A stretch of DNA of 64,000 nt from Gnetum montanum (taxonomy: Eukaryota; Streptophyta; Gnetopsida; Gnetales; Gnetaceae), in contig MNCI01008124.1 in NCBI GenBank assembly GCA_015680685.1, forward strand, positions 78,665 through 142,664, read 5' to 3'. The translations under genes were made by a program, and so were the position numbers. Each line of letters begins with the position of its first letter. Within the stretch, counting starts at the first letter, position 1. The notes under the pieces are model-generated. The model did not search any database and had not been told where the DNA came from. It saw only the letters and a program-made list of their open reading frames with translations. Shown here piece by piece: positions 1 to 11,800 of the stretch.

Positions 1-1086
1 TTGACATCTCTAAAACTTAAAATTAATTTTGTGCTCATTGTACCCCGAATGAAGAAGGATGGACCAAGAGGGAATGATTAGGGTGTGACATCAAGGAAAC
101 TTGCGGATTCTCTTTGGTGACGTCTGTGAGAGTTATCATGCAATGTGGTTATACTAAGATCCTTGTAGATCTAATGAAAATGGGAGTAAGAGTAATCAAA
201 AGGGCACTCAAAAATCCAATGTTGTTCCAGGGGGTCCCACTGGAAAGACATGCACCCATGCCTGAAGGTTGGCGGCTTCTTTGGATTCAGTATTCAAAAA
301 AAAATAGAAAAAGAGAAAAAAAAAAGAAAGAAGAAAGAAAGAAAAGTGCCACAAAACAAAAGTCACTCCTCCCTTGAATAAAATGTCAAATGATCGTACA
401 CCTTATTGTTATGGTACTCTTGTAGTTGCTCATCATGGGATGAAACAATGCGATGTCACTGGTTAGAGGAATGGACTTGGTCCTAATCTTGGAACGATGG
501 GTTAATGACACCTTAATCATGCTTTACACGTAGGCTTCACTGTACCCTGGATCAATTACCTCATGTCCCAATCTCTACAATCCCTTTCTATAGTTCGCCT
601 CATCTCAATATTCGTGTAATTGTAGCTCATGTCATGTGTGACATAGAATTCTTACCTCATTCTGGTGATAATTACATGTGTGTGTTTTGTGGAATCAGTG
701 TGGATTACATTTAACCCTTCTAGTGCACACGGACACTTTGAGAGTGGTTACACAAGGGCATTATAGGTTGCAACTTGCTTTGGGGAGGACCCACTTGTAT
801 AATCTTTTGTAATCTTCACTTATGGCATGGCTCACGCACACCATTTCTTACCCTCAGTATAATTTTAACAATTTTCTTTCCCTACTACTATCCCTCTGAA
901 TAATAACATTCCCATGCGAGGTTTTATTGATAAACTCCACCCCATCATAATTATTCATGCCTTCCAAACCATCTAATTACCCAAGAACTCCTTGATAATA
1001 GCCCAATGTCCTTAGTTTACAATGTTGATTTCAGGAAAATCCTTAACAAATTTGGTATTTTTGTTGTGCCTTATGTTGCTAAGGCT
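1..1086 (+). other. Upstream spacer of Athila-like element A, no gene recognised
   Basis: This stretch lies between the window edge and the internal promoter of element A. By comparison with element B it should be the spacer between integrase and the extra ORF, but no similarity to known coding sequence was recognised. It holds only short stop-rich reading frames and an A-rich purine tract near 296-345. Confidence 0.35.
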
Positions 1087-1250
1087 GTGATATCGCGTAC
1101 GCGATATCACGGCCAACACGATATCGCGTACACAATGTATCGTACACAATATCGCATCCCTCCAACCCTATAAATAGGTGACCCCCCGCAACACTTAGCA
1201 TCGTTTCTTGCCATTTACGCAGGGGAGTTTTTAAAATTTTTCTCTACGAC
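1087..1250 (+). promoter_or_regulatory. Internal promoter of element A with palindromic GATATC/GCGTAC motifs
   Basis: A perfect 24-bp palindrome occupies 1087-1110 (half-site GTGATATCGCGT). Related GATATCGCGTAC-like copies follow at 1118-1131 and 1136-1158, then a TATA box (TATAAATA) at 1169-1176 and a leader at 1218-1251. The leader resembles the one at 50601-50640 in element B, where GGGGAGTTTTT is shared. The same motif type sits upstream of the TATA box in this element's own LTR at 4637-4664. Sequence and position support an internal promoter for the ORF starting at 1654; transcription itself is inferred. Confidence 0.6.
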
Positions 1251-1653
1251 TTGCGAGTGTGACACCTTTGCTTTTCAACCTCTATCTCACTTACTAGTAC
1301 TCTGATTTTAATTCCGTCTAAACCTACTTGAACCTAGAGTGTTCAGCTTAGTCGTGGGGGAGGGACACCTGTCAAATAGAGCCTAACTTTTTTGGAATTT
1401 AGCATCACCCAAAGGACATTATTAAGGGTAATTAGTTGTAAATTAAGAATAAAATGTGCCAAAAAATCATTTAATCCCTAGGTACACCGGGAAACTAAAA
1501 ATTAGAAACCACCTAAGTAAAACGGACTCATTATTACAATCTTTCAGGCAATATCACAGGGAGATAAAATAAGATCATTAATTAACGTAAGCAGTAAGGT
1601 ATAACTTAACTTCAAAAACAACCTTACTAATGCTTGGCTCCGTGTGATTGCAG

Positions 1654-4445
1654 ATGACCCTAAAACATGGACAACAGGAAGGTCCTACTCAAGGTGGAAG
1701 AAAATGATCTAGGAGAGGTGGAAGACAAGATCCTTCCAGACAACATGTAGAGCAGGAGGAACAATCATTTAGCATTCATCAAGAGGATCCTCCTACCATA
1801 CAGTTCAGGCAAGCAAAAGGAGGAGCTACTGTAGCACCTGAATAGGGACAACATCTCATGTTGCCCCAAGATTGTGTTTAGGCCATCCATGAAAAGTCCA
1901 CATTCACTGCAGTGATTGTGGAATTGAACTTCAAATCTTTTGCAGAGTTCACTCCTGAGGCTATTAGGGATCACCTCAAAGGGTCTCCTTTATGGCCTAC
2001 CCTCTCTGAAAGTTGTGCCTAGTACCTAGGAGAGACGTACCAATTCTGGCACAATAGGTAGCAAGGCACCACTGTCAATATTTGTGGTGTGATAGTTGAT
2101 TTCTCCGCGTAGGCCATTTTGGAAGTCTTAAACCTTCCGAATATAGGGCCCAAAGTTGCTCAGTTATCCACCAGTTTAGACCCCGATGTGTGACGGGATT
2201 GGTTGGAAAGGGCTTATGGTAGAGATAAAACATTTGGTGAGTTGACAACGGAAGAGAGGATTTACTTTAAAATTGGAACATATCATCTCTTCCCCACAAA
2301 GGGCCTAAAAAGAATATCAATGTATGCGGCAAGAGGATGTGCAATGCTAATGGAAAAGGTTAACCCTAACCTACCCCATCTATATCTAATGGAGATCCTG
2401 AGGCGGTTCGAGGGATGGAAGATAGGGAAGCTTTCTTTGCCTTTCCCTTGTCTTATTAGAAAGTTGTGCCAACGTGCTAGTATTCGGGGGTACACCAATG
2501 ATGTCCTCCAAAAAGCTCAGACTGCTTCATACTTCAAATTGTTAAAGTCACCAACTCCAAGGAAAATCACTAGCAAGACGTTAGGACCTAAAGAAGAAGA
2601 AGAAAAGATGGTTGGACCAACTACAACTCAACTTGCAAGACCCAGCCAACCTCCAAGCACAAGATCCAGCCAATAATAGGAAGCAGGGCCCAGCACAAGC
2701 CAAGATCAACCACCACCGCCGCAAGACTACAAACCGTCGATGAGCCATCTCAGAGCCATCATTGAGACGGTCAATTGGGGAAGTCGTGATGACGCAAACC
2801 TCTTCTGCGTCATTGACGATGCCATTCAGCCCACTATATCTTTGGATCGCACAAGGGGTGAAGTATCTATTCACACAGGAGGAGGGGAAAGTAGATGGTT
2901 ACAACAGATCTCAGGAAACACGACATCTTTCCAAGTGCAATTAGAAACTGGTGAAGGGCCCACTGTGGTGGTCATGCAACACCAGGATACCGCAGGAGCT
3001 ACAAAAGTGGTCGCAGACCACATCAAAGAATCATTCAATGTACCTATTGTGCCACCGGAAAATCTCATAGGAGCACAGGATGCTCAAACTTTGGTCGGGA
3101 TCTCAATGACTCTTGCGGAACATGAGGATGCGCTTGATCGATTGCTCCAAATAGGGCAAGTAATGATGCCCCTATTTGACAACCCTTAAGATGTTACAGC
3201 AATTCAGTCAAACCTCATTTCCACAAAGGGGAAGCTGGTCTTAATAGAAGTGAGGGTCGATCATGCTAAAGCAAAAGTGTAGGAATTACAAGAGCTGCTC
3301 GTGGCCCTACAAGTAGCACAGCGAGACCCTTTGCAATTTTTGCCTGCAGACCAGCTAGATAGCTTCAGAACTGAGCAACTAACCAAGCTAATAGCGGAGA
3401 ATAAAAAGGTGGCTGATAAAAAAGAGAAGGTTGTTTGGGATGCCTCTGCAGCAAAGGTGCAAACTCATGCGCAACTTAAAGCACTCAATGCCTTACAGGA
3501 AGAAAATAAACAACTTGCTGCCGACAACCTTTGGTTGACCACTATGGAGAAGCAGAAGAAGTTTCTTGAGGAACACTTTCATTAGTTGCAAGAACAATTC
3601 ATTCTGGTTAACCAAGACATAATTCGTTTAGCCAGGGAGAACCAAACCCTCTCAATGGAGGAGGTATGTGCAATTCATCAAAAGACAACCATTGAAATAA
3701 GCACATGGAAAAATGAGGCAAAACAACATGAGAAGCTGAAGGAGCACTTCTGAGATTAGGTGGGGATGTACAAAAAAATCCTTGAGAAGGAGATCCATAT
3801 GGCCAAGGCCCATATCAATGCTATAAGTGCTTAACACACTAACTAGCAGGCCATATTGGACACATATGCCTTTGCCCACCAAGCGAAAGTTAAGAGCTAG
3901 GACTTGCAGATTCAGGATTTGACAGAATACATGGAGTTGGCAAATCTAAGGTATGTCAACCTTGCCATGTTAACAGTAGGGTGCCTGAGGACAGAGCTTG
4001 AGCAGCAGGTAGCAACCACCCACATCAAATACGAAGCAAACTTTGCAAAACGTAAGAAGCTGTTGGAAAAACTAGAAGTTGCAAATTCTGAAATTGAGGT
4101 GGTAAAGGCAAGCTACCAAGGCCAAACGGGAGTCGCAGCAGATTTGGCCCGATGGATAGCAGATTTTCAAGAGTACAAGGATAAAGCAAGAGCCTATGAG
4201 GAGAAACGATGGGTGTTCGCGGCTTGGTATGTCAAGGCCAATCAAATGTTTCCGCAACTACACTGTCTGTGGGAAGTGCCAACTCCGTCAAACATTGGAA
4301 CATTAGCATGAACGGCACACAAGACCTTCAGACCGAAGAGGAGAAGCTCCAGGCCATACTTCAACACCATCAAGCCTCAAAACCTAGAGCATAAGACAAA
4401 GGGAAAGCACCAATGGAGGAGCCACTGCCACCTGGAACTACATGA
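1654..4445 (+). pseudogene. Extra ORF of Athila-like element A (plant-transposon domain plus coiled coil), broken
   Basis: One reading frame runs from ATG 1654 to about 4300 without frameshift, interrupted by roughly sixteen stops, mostly TAG. A shift near 4300 moves it to another frame that ends in TGA at 4443-4445. The ATG directly follows TTGCAG, a splice-acceptor-like sequence. About codons 110-310 resemble the 'putative plant transposon protein' domain of Athila-like elements (YLGETY, then PFPCLIRKLC). After a proline-rich linker, the last ~550 codons are Glu/Lys/Gln/Leu-rich and read as a long coiled coil (for example TEYMELANLRY). The homologue is the minus-strand ORF at 47377-50232. 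It lies between pol and the 3' LTR, the position of env-like ORFs. Family assignment is from memory of the domain pattern; function is unknown. Confidence 0.65.
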
Positions 4446-4599
4446 GTTCCACCCATTTTTGTAGATGTAGAACATTCTTTGTGTTGTGTCTTCATTTTGT
4501 TTTCCTTTCACACTGCGGCATAATCCCATTTTTCCCATCTAATAATCCCATACCTATCAACTATGTAATCACTGTAACTCGAGGAAAATTTTTCATTCA

Positions 4600-4611
4600 G
4601 TTGTGGGGATA
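4600..4611 (+). other. Polypurine tract of element A
   Basis: GTTGTGGGGATA directly abuts the LTR start TGATGAG. The equivalent site in element B (GTTGTGGGGGTA before TGATGAAG) is almost the same, which supports this as the plus-strand primer site. Confidence 0.7.
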
Positions 4612-5398
4612 TGATGAGTTGTCATTTAGGGCAACTACGATATCATGTACGTGATATTGCGGCCTATCTCCTCATCTATAAATAAGAGGTAGACAGATGA
4701 ATTAAGTAGGAAGTCAATTTTAATTTAAGTGTTTTCAATTTCTTTCTCTCAACCCTTTTTCTCTCCGTGTATGCCCGTAGTGTGATGAATGTAATTATAC
4801 AGCATCCTTTATTCGAGTGTGACATACTTGGACACGCACATGACCGACAATAAAGATTGAGATTACTTCATCATTACAGCATTCACTTAGCTTAATCATT
4901 TAATTAAATATGATTTACTGCTTTCTTAGTTAATCTCTCTGACCCTTAAACTCATGTTAGAACACGGAATGATTACGACTTGATTACAAGCATTTAAGTG
5001 TGACTACTTGGTAACCCAGTAGCATACCTAGGATCTGCGCTTGGTAATCCCAATGGTAGTCATGCACAAAGTCCAAGATGTGTACAGATAATCAAGGAAT
5101 GACTGCTTATTGCACTTAGGCTAGTTTAGATTCTCTCACCTTTCTCTCCTAGCTTAGTTAATATTACTTTCCATTGCCTTCAAGAGTAGCATTAGATTAG
5201 AAACCACATCATACACCTCACTTTGGACTAAACCATACGTGACAAAACTAATACTAGTCTAGGTGGGAGGATAGCGAATTGCGACCTAAGGTTAACTGTC
5301 TAGGTGCCACAACTAGTCCGTCTGCAGAGTTCGACTAGATCGTGCGTGTAATGCTCGTATTCGTATGGTTGAGTGTAGGGGTACCTCGCCACTCATCA
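4612..5398 (+). repeat. 3' LTR of Athila-like element A
   Basis: This 787-bp LTR begins TGATGAGTT right after a polypurine tract and ends GGGGTACCTCGCCACTCATCA, the terminus shared by every LTR of this family in the window. It contains a TATA box at 4677-4684, and an R-region-like segment with CAATAAAGATTGAG near 4849. The 5' LTR must lie upstream of the window. It is inserted next to LINE sequence that starts at about 5405. Confidence 0.85.
4637..4684 (+). promoter_or_regulatory. LTR A U3 palindromic motif and TATA box
   Basis: Positions 4637-4664 match the internal-promoter palindrome and its flank (1087-1114) at 21 of 28 positions, and all seven differences are transitions. TATAAATA follows at 4677-4684. 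Confidence 0.6.
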
Positions 5399-5404
5399 AA
5401 ATGT

Positions 5405-6400
5405 TACAATGAAGAAAATTGAACAAAAATTTGTCAAGTGGAAGAAGAAGAAGCTTTCTATCACTGGCAAGTTTATTGTTTGCAAGCATATCATCCAAGC
5501 CACTCATGTATATTATTCTTCATGCTAGACTTTTAGTATTTCTGCTTGACATTGCATTGATCAACTTGTTAGAAATTTTTGTTGGAATAGCAACCATTCT
5601 AGAAAAGGATTTTGTCGGGTTGCTTGGAACATTTGCACCTCCCACAAAGACAATGATGAATTAGGACTTCTAAACTGCCATAAGTAGGGTATTGTTTTAT
5701 GTGTCAAGTGGGTGGCTAAATGCTTATCTGGTTCTGAGCCTTAAAAGCTTCTTTAACGTAAGCGCATTCATATGGAAAAGCCTAAAGGTAGTATGTATTA
5801 GAAAAATACTCTTTTTTTTTAACTACATCCTTTTTCCTAAAGGTATTACTATTTCAGGTTCCATTGTCATCAAGCACATTTGGAAGGCTTGGAGTTTTAT
5901 CAGTGAGATTTTGAACTTTAATAATATTTCTTCCTTCATGCTTGATAAGATTTCTCCTTGATGGCTTTCCATTAACAATGAACCTTGGGCTATTAGGTAT
6001 CCTCATCTTTGTAGTACTTGGGGCAAGCTTGGCATCTCCTCCCTTTCATCTCTTTGTTTAAATAATCGTTGGATTATTTGGTTTGAGTCTCAATGTCTTT
6101 ATGGTATCAATGCTTCTTAGAAGTCTACCTTTGATGATATTTTGGATAGCTTGAACAAAAGTGTAGTTATTCAAGATTCTCATAATGGTTTTCTTGATTT
6201 CTCTTGGATTAATGGTCATCAAGTTTTTCCTTATCATTCTAAGATTATGTATACTCTTATTAATTCTAATACTAATATCTAGCCAAGATTCAACCATCTT
6301 TGGAAGGTTACAGAGAGACTTAGCTGCTATAGTTATCCATGAAGCGTTACAAAGAAACTCTACTATACAAAAGTGCAATACATAAAAGCTAACCATGTTT
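5405..6400 (+). pseudogene. LINE reverse-transcriptase C-terminal fragment, decayed
   Basis: In broken frames the sequence reads like the region after the RT catalytic core of plant L1-type elements. FVKWKKKKLSITGKFIV corresponds to the usual 'W-x4-LSLAGR' block, and RVAWN followed by LGLLN corresponds to the conserved VAWD...GGLG block. Frameshifts and stops are frequent, so no product is possible. A second, shorter relative lies at 42290-42690. Element A's LTR ends only a few bases upstream, so A probably inserted into this LINE. Confidence 0.6.
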
Positions 6401-7257
6401 CAACCATAATACTGGCAAACATGGGTAAAATAATACTAACAAGATGGGCAAAAGTAAAATAAAATTTGTAAGATGCAAGTGGGAAAAAAGCTATCCAAAC
6501 TTGTTCGAGATCAAGATATCAAAAGATAATCTTCCTTTAAGGTAACATTGGGATTCCCAAAAGGTGATAATGGGATGTTTGACCACAACAAAATGAATAA
6601 TAATATTTAAAAAAAATTAGAGTACATCAAATCATTGAAAAGAGAGTCTAAAAAACCCAATGGTTTTTAAGATACCTTTTCAGGTTTTTATCCTTACAAC
6701 CAATCCTAAAAAACATGGGCTAGAAAAAGAATTAGGCCTTGCCCTTATTCAGAAGTGCCCTGATGGGTTTTCACTTTTTACTAAAGGGTTTCTTGTAAAG
6801 AGGAGAAAACTCTGTCAAAAAAAAAGTACATTAATTAGTGATAAAGAACAAATAGCAACAAAAATTGAAAGCTTCTCATCATTGAATCTTCAAAATAAAA
6901 AGAAATTAATACTAAAAGAAAATAAATTATTGATTCAATTTTAACTAGAAGTTTTTTTGCTTGGAGTTGTAGCTAAAAAGCAACATCTTTGAGAATCTGG
7001 TATTTAACACCTAAAGAGAGATCATAGTTATGCTCTTGCTGCTAAAAAATAACTACACATTGAAGCTTCCAAATAGTTATGCTATCGCATTTGCATTTCT
7101 ACGACATTGATTTATTGTTTATCTCACAATTTTTATAATTCAATATTTAGTGTCAAGTTGGCAACTAGCTATAAAACCTTGCCAAATCTCATGGATGGGT
7201 CCTTTTTCAAATTTTGCAAATGTTAGGTATTGTGATAGAAACTTTAGATTGTAACTT
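6401..7257. other. No recognised feature
   Basis: AT-rich sequence with no recognisable coding similarity. A 94-codon Lys-rich frame at 6660-6944 matches nothing I recognise and has no supporting context. Confidence 0.3.
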
Positions 7258-7400
7258 GGAACATCACATCACTATTCCAGAAAAGCCACCAAAAGTAGGA
7301 CCAAAGAAAACATGTTGAGGCAAATGGTGAAAAAGAACTTATGTAGGCAACCTCATTTTGTTGGGACAAGGCTAGGATAATGATGATGATGATGATAAAT
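7258..7400 (+). mobile_element. Possible 3' end of an RTE-type LINE
   Basis: The segment ends TTGTTGGGACAAGGCTAGG followed by an (ATG)n-like microsatellite (about 7378-7398). A short C-terminal coding tail running straight into a trinucleotide repeat is typical of plant RTE elements. The body upstream is not recognisable, so this is tentative. Confidence 0.4.
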
Positions 7401-7639
7401 ATTTAGCATCATACAAAACATCAAGAACCAACCAATCTGATAATCGAGTTATTCACATTTCTACCACAATGATTTATTGTTCATGTCAACAACACTCAAT
7501 AGCATAATTTCCTTTCAAATTTATTAAAATCCTTTTATCACATAAAACACAACTAGCTTTATCTCTATTTTGACCACCCTAACTTAATCCTATTTATTAT
7601 AACTTTATCCATTTAACAACATGTACTTTACTTTTTGGC

Positions 7640-8265
7640 TTTGAATCATCGATTCTATTTCATCACTATTTATATTGTCAACAAAATAACATTCCTTATA
7701 TTATTTCTTGCTTCTAAATTTTAAGCCTTTTAATTCTAGAGCCTATCTCCACTTTTCCATTTTAAAAGCAATATTTTATAAGGATGTATCCACCAACACA
7801 ATAGCATTTGCAAAATAACATACACCAAAGGATTCCATCGTGTACTTCATTAATTAGTTCATCCATACTAATAGTAAATAAGAAAAAAATGATTGATGTC
7901 AACATACATTGTGATTAAAAAGTCAAAAATTATCTTGCACACTATTCTAATTCTAGTGGTAGATCCTTCATATATGTCTTAAATGACTTTAATATATTTA
8001 TTAGATACATTTTTCCTTGTAAGGTCCAATAGGCACTCTATTAAGAAAATAGCTTTTATAGTTTCTCCTCTTGGCATAAATCCAAATTAGGTTTTTTGAT
8101 GTTGTTAATGAAAGTCTAAAACACTACTCTCTTCCAATACCTTTATAGCTCATAAACTTGATTTCTTATAGTTTGCACACTTTGAACATCTCCTTGGTTC
8201 TTATAATTGGGAACAACCATGCTTTTCTCTAGTTTTAAATCAATTTTCTATCCTTCAAAATTTTG
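7640..8265 (-). pseudogene. RTE-type LINE reverse transcriptase relic
   Basis: Read on the minus strand, the order of blocks is that of RTE reverse transcriptase. VPNYKNQGDVQ comes near 8215, then FGFMPRGETIKAIF near 8080, then DIYEGSTTRIR near 7970, then a degraded catalytic-box region with WCMLF near 7810. Many stops and frameshifts show it is long dead. It lies 360 bp downstream of the CYP97B stop codon and has the same orientation as that gene, with no sign of being part of it. Confidence 0.65.
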
Positions 8266-8627
8266 TTAACCAGACTATGTTAATGATAAAACAAAATATA
8301 GTTAGCCAAAGGAAAGATGGACCAAATAAAACACAAGACATGGGGATTGAAAACGAGAACGAAGGAAGAAAATTCACATATGCTGAAACAAAGAAATGTC
8401 AATCACAACAATGCAAAATCAAAATTCAGGGACAAACACGAGCGCAATGCAAATAATAGTTATTCATTTCTAAATACAAAATCCAAAAAATCACAAATAT
8501 ATAGATCTATTAACTTGAAACATCCTTTATGAAATTTCATTATATTGCTTGATCAAATATTCATCCACACTATACTTTATAAGGTCTAACTAGGAGGGAA
8601 AGGAGGTCTGAGTGATGGGTGCTTTTC

Positions 8628-8852
8628 TCATGACGATTTCTTTCTTCTTTTAACATTGCACCACAAGCCACTCTTTGTGTGAATAGTTGCACCTGTAACT
8701 AACTCAACTGAATCAGGACTGCCCCTCAGTTCCAAATCAAAATTTTGTAATAGCATGGCTAGGGCTATGGTTGATTCCATCAGAGCAAACTGATCACCAA
8801 CACACTTACGAGGGCCGCCACCAAATGGAAGGAATGCAAAATCTGATAAAAT
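8628..8852 (-). CDS. CYP97B: CYP97B exon 14 (heme loop, stop)
   Basis: 225 bp, residues 506-579 and TGA. Contains the heme-binding loop [16 protein letters not shown] with the axial Cys522. Ends in a basic KRRKKSS tail. Confidence 0.94.
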   Translation of the reverse strand: MLSDFAFLPFGGGPRKCVGDQFALMESTIALAMLLQNFDLELRGSPDSVELVTGATIHTKSGLWCNVKRRKKSS

Positions 8853-11800
8853 CTGTCAATTTCAATCAGAAAAAAAATTATTAAGAAGCCATCAGTTGCT
8901 TATCCAATTTACTGAATCAAGGGACTCAAAGAAAGTTAGCATGTCCTAGTCATACCTCGTTGGGGTATAAAGCCCCTTGACTTCTGCTAGGATCAAAACC
9001 AGCCCAGCCCTCAACACCTTTATTATCTCTGCGTATGACAAATCTTTCAGGTTCAAATGTGTTTGCATTTTCCCATAAATATGGAGACCTATGAAGATTG
9101 TAGACCTGCAGAAAAATTTAAAACATCTCACAACTGTGATAGTTTTTAAAGCCAAAATCAATAAGGAAAAATACATCCTTTAGATCATGAATGTATCTTT
9201 CGTTGGCTTCTAGGAAGATAAATCTAGAACATTTGCTTTCATTTGTAAAATCAGGAATCCATTCTTAGTCTTCTCCTTAAAGCTTAATCAAGCATCCTAC
9301 TAGTATCTCCTGGCCTCGATGTTCTACTAGTATAAAATCTACCTTAGGCTTTCCCCGTTTGGATGTACTCAAAATGATGGTCTGGCAACAGGAAGCCTAC
9401 TAGCAGCCATAGTTGCTTTAAATCGTTAGCAGAGAAGTGGTCGCTGTCCCCTACGACCCTGCTCAGGGAAGTGGTTCTGGCCCTCCCCTCAAGGGAGGAG
9501 CGCATGATAGTAGAATACAAGAATTTGCTTATGGAGAGCTCTGTGCCTGACTCCAGGGGAGAGCCCTGTCAATTTTGTCGTAAGTTAGGCCTCAAAACGC
9601 AAGCTTGTTGGGCTAAGGTGAACAAGGCTGACACAGGTGGCTGGATGAAGGTGAAAGGAAAAGGGTGGGCAGTGCACCGTGTGGGCCTGTCATGAGACCT
9701 GAAAAGCCCAAAGGGCCATCCCGGTCACCCCAGAAGGCTGTGGGTCCACCATCAAATGCATGGGGTTGGGTAAGGTGGAACAAAATCTGAGTGAGGCAGT
9801 CTGTGTGCTGGTCAGCCTGCATCCTCAGGATGGCTTTGCCACACCTCTGGATTTGTTTTTGAAGGGCAAGGAACTGTTCCCTCTCGAGATTTGGGTGTCC
9901 ATGGTAAGGGGTTCATCTAGATCCGGCATGGAGGAGGTGCCACTGTCTAAGGTGAACAGTGGTGAGCAGTTCAAGGTCTTGACAAAGACTGGGAAGGTCG
10001 GCCAACCGTCCATGCCATTGGTGCACAATCGACAAACCCAGCTGGAAATTGATTTAGGCATTCAAATGACCCTCAAAGAGGTCTACTGAAAGTGTTCAAC
10101 CAGTAGACAATGAAGATCATGACATGGAATTGCAGGGGGCAGGGCACCTGCTATAAACAACATGCCCTAAAAGAGATTGTTCATAACAATAAGTGTGATG
10201 TTGTGTGCTTGCAAGAGACAAAGCTACAACAACAGGAATTTGGATTTCTGCAATGGGATGGATGGTATGTTCACCAAGTGGCTTGCTGAAGATGAGTTGG
10301 TGGGTTAGCTGTGATGTCTAAGTTGAATTTCCACCTAGTGGACACATCAAACTAGAGCATTACCATTCATTTACCATCTCTTGGTTTTTTACTCACAAAC
10401 TTCTATGGGGAGCAAGAGTGGGAGAAATGCCTCAATGAGCTAAAGAGGATTGCAATGTTAGTCCCTAACAAGAGGCAAGGGATGGTCGTGGGGGACTTTA
10501 ATCAACACCTACACACTTGGGAAAAGATGGACGATGATTGCACCACGTCGACCGATGTGGAGCGTTTCTTGCAATTCATGCACCAACATGACCTGGTGGA
10601 TTTGGAGATTGCAAACTACTACTATACGTCGAGTAATTGTCAAAATGGTAGTGTCTGAGTAATGTCCCGGATTGACCAGGTTTGGGTTGGGTCACCCATC
10701 ATGCTGAGGAAGGAGGTGTAGGTGATAAGAACAGAAAGGAAAACTTTGGATCATTGGTCACTAATCTATCAGATTGGGAGGGAACCGTATCCTCTATTGT
10801 CACATTTTCGCTTTGAGAGAGCTTGGCTTGTGAAACCTTGGCTACAACCTCTAGTAACTGCTATTTGGGACCATTATCCTTCTACCAGGGATCCACAAGG
10901 ATTCCTTGCCAATGGGCTTAACCTCCTAAAGAAAGAAATTCATCCACGCCGCCAAGAGAAGAAATATACTTTTCAATCACATCAAGGGCATTGCAGCCGT
11001 AGTTTTTACATGTTCAAGCAATGCAAAAGGTAGGAGAGCCTTTGGCTCAGAAGGAGCAGGCCATCCTTATCGAACTCCAACAGATAAGGAAGAGTCGGAA
11101 TAATAGAGACTGCGCTTGAGGAATAGATGGCTGAAGGATGGAGATCGGCCAACCAGGTTTTTCTTTGCGATAGCACAAGCTAACAATCTAGCCAAGAAGG
11201 TGTTGAGTCTGGTTGTGTAGGGACAGGTGCTGGATCAGACCCAAGATATAGCGCAAGAATTCCAATCCTATTGGGTGAGCATCTGGCGGAGGCAAGAGAG
11301 GGTCCCATTATCAATCCTAGTGCAAAAGGTTCTCACTAAAGAGGATAATTAGAAACTGCTTGAACCTTTTTCTTGGCATGAGCTTGAGGGTGCTATGGGG
11401 GATCTGAAGCTGCAAAGGGCTCTTGGACCTAATGGATGGCCCATCAAATTTTTCAGAGAATCTACGGATGTGTTAGGGGAAAATATATTGGATGCTTTCA
11501 ACAATATGCTTAAATGGAGACAAATCTATCATGAAAGCAACTGTTCAGGGATTGTTCTTATTCCTAAGATTGCCTACATGTCTAAGCAGTTGCACTATAG
11601 GCCTATTGGGGTGTGTAATACACTCCTTCAATTGTTTACTAAGCTGCTTGTCAAAAGGATGGCAGTGTTGATGCCAAGTCTGGTACGTAATAACCAAGCA
11701 GGGTTTGTAAAGGATCGGCTCCTACAAGATCAAGTTATTTTACTTCAGGAAGTTCTTCACTCCCTACAAATGGTGTGGTTTCTCAGGTTGTGTTTTAAGC

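Noticed and set aside
1087-1653. A nested LTR as the explanation for the palindromic internal promoter of element A
   Set aside because: The stretch lacks the family LTR start (TGATGA) and terminus (TACCTCGC...CTCATCA), no primer-binding site follows, and the leader matches the internal region of element B rather than any LTR. Not fully excluded.
6660-6944. 94-codon Lys-rich ORF as a small gene
   Set aside because: No recognisable similarity, no promoter context and AT-rich composition; chance ORF.
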